This document shows, one piece after another, positions 6,361 through 6,504 of a DNA stretch of 6,504 nucleotides. Source of the stretch: Pseudomonadota bacterium (GTDB lineage Bacteria; Bdellovibrionota_B; Oligoflexia; Oligoflexales; JAPPIL01); assembly GCA_028877195.1 (NCBI GenBank), contig JAPPIL010000150.1:1-6504 (forward strand), written 5' to 3'. The translations under genes and the position numbers were made by a program. A model generated the notes under the pieces. The model made no database searches. It had not been told where the DNA came from and saw only the letters and a program-made list of their open reading frames with translations. The number at the start of each line of letters is the position of its first letter. The stretch's first letter is position 1.

Positions 6361-6447
6361 TGCTGGTTTGAATCAGGAACAAATTTTTTCGTTCTCACGA
6401 GCGCTCGAAGCGAAAATAATTTTTCCTGATTCTGATAAATACCAGCA
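6361..6447. repeat. 87-base imperfect palindrome
   Basis: Outer arms TGCTGGT (6361-6367) and ACCAGCA (6441-6447), then GAATCAGGAA (6370-6379) pairing perfectly with TTCCTGATTC (6423-6432), then an A/T-rich arm ending in TTTTCG (6386-6391) and CGAAAA (6411-6416), around a perfect 10-base palindrome CGAGCGCTCG (6398-6407). No ORF overlaps it. The shape suits a MITE, a recombination site or a structured RNA; no family signature was recognised. Confidence 0.75.
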
Positions 6448-6504
6448 CTTGTCTTGCGGACAAAGCAAGGGTGTGTGTTAGCACAAGCGATAGTGTAGCT
6501 ACTG
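6448..6504. other. Noncoding right edge, small dyads only
   Basis: No gene start, tRNA or clear promoter is visible. Short dyads occur: CTTGC (6453-6457) with GCAAG (6465-6469), and the 8-base palindrome GTAGCTAC (6495-6502). Whether this belongs with the preceding palindrome or with a gene beyond the window cannot be told. Confidence 0.4.

Noticed and set aside
6361..6447. Integron attC site
   Set aside because: No GTTRRRY and RYYYAAC core pair at the palindrome edges and no integrase or cassette array nearby.
1..6504. CRISPR array, tRNA or rRNA
   Set aside because: No regularly spaced direct repeats, no tRNA cloverleaf or rRNA-like stretch seen on either strand.

Overview
The window carries the conserved stress and stationary-phase operon prkA - yeaH - spoVR (E. 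coli yeaG, yeaH and ycgB; B. subtilis prkA, yhbH and spoVR), complete and intact on the + strand. The three products are an AAA+ serine kinase-type protein, a VWA/MIDAS-type DUF444 protein and a SpoVR protein. The operon and the lipobox-bearing signal peptide of a flanking gene suggest a Gram-negative bacterium, probably a proteobacterium with moderate, somewhat AT-rich composition. I cannot place it more precisely. No sporulation genes are present, so SpoVR here is probably not a sporulation protein.

Layout: (1) 33-1100, minus strand: a 355-aa protein of unknown function with a lipoprotein-type signal and two later hydrophobic segments, divergent from the operon. (2) 1101-1232: the divergent control region, with an extended -10 promoter for the operon and a seven-codon minus-strand leader ORF with a strong ribosome binding site. 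(3) 1233-3299 prkA, 3315-4418 yeaH and 4418-5911 spoVR, tightly packed; the last two overlap by one base at TAGTG. (4) 5934-6260: a 108-aa, very basic, unrecognised protein 22 bases behind spoVR, probably the last gene of the operon. (5) 6261-6504: noncoding and rich in inverted repeats.

The most unusual structural point is that the five-gene block lies between two inverted copies of a repeat (about 20-54 and 6271-6305; 35 nt with one mismatch, containing a perfect 29-nt core), with weaker similarity continuing outward. Each copy follows or overlaps the stop of the outermost gene, points outward, and can fold as a weak hairpin followed by a T run, so it could act as a terminator. The inner edge also resembles the tips of some IS5-family insertion sequences. 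The block could therefore be a mobile or duplicated cassette, or a locus bracketed by copies of one dispersed terminator or IS-end repeat. The sequence alone does not decide between these.

The operon itself is well known in outline. The new material, if any, is in the two unrecognised flanking genes, the repeat pair, and a large imperfect palindrome at 6361-6447.
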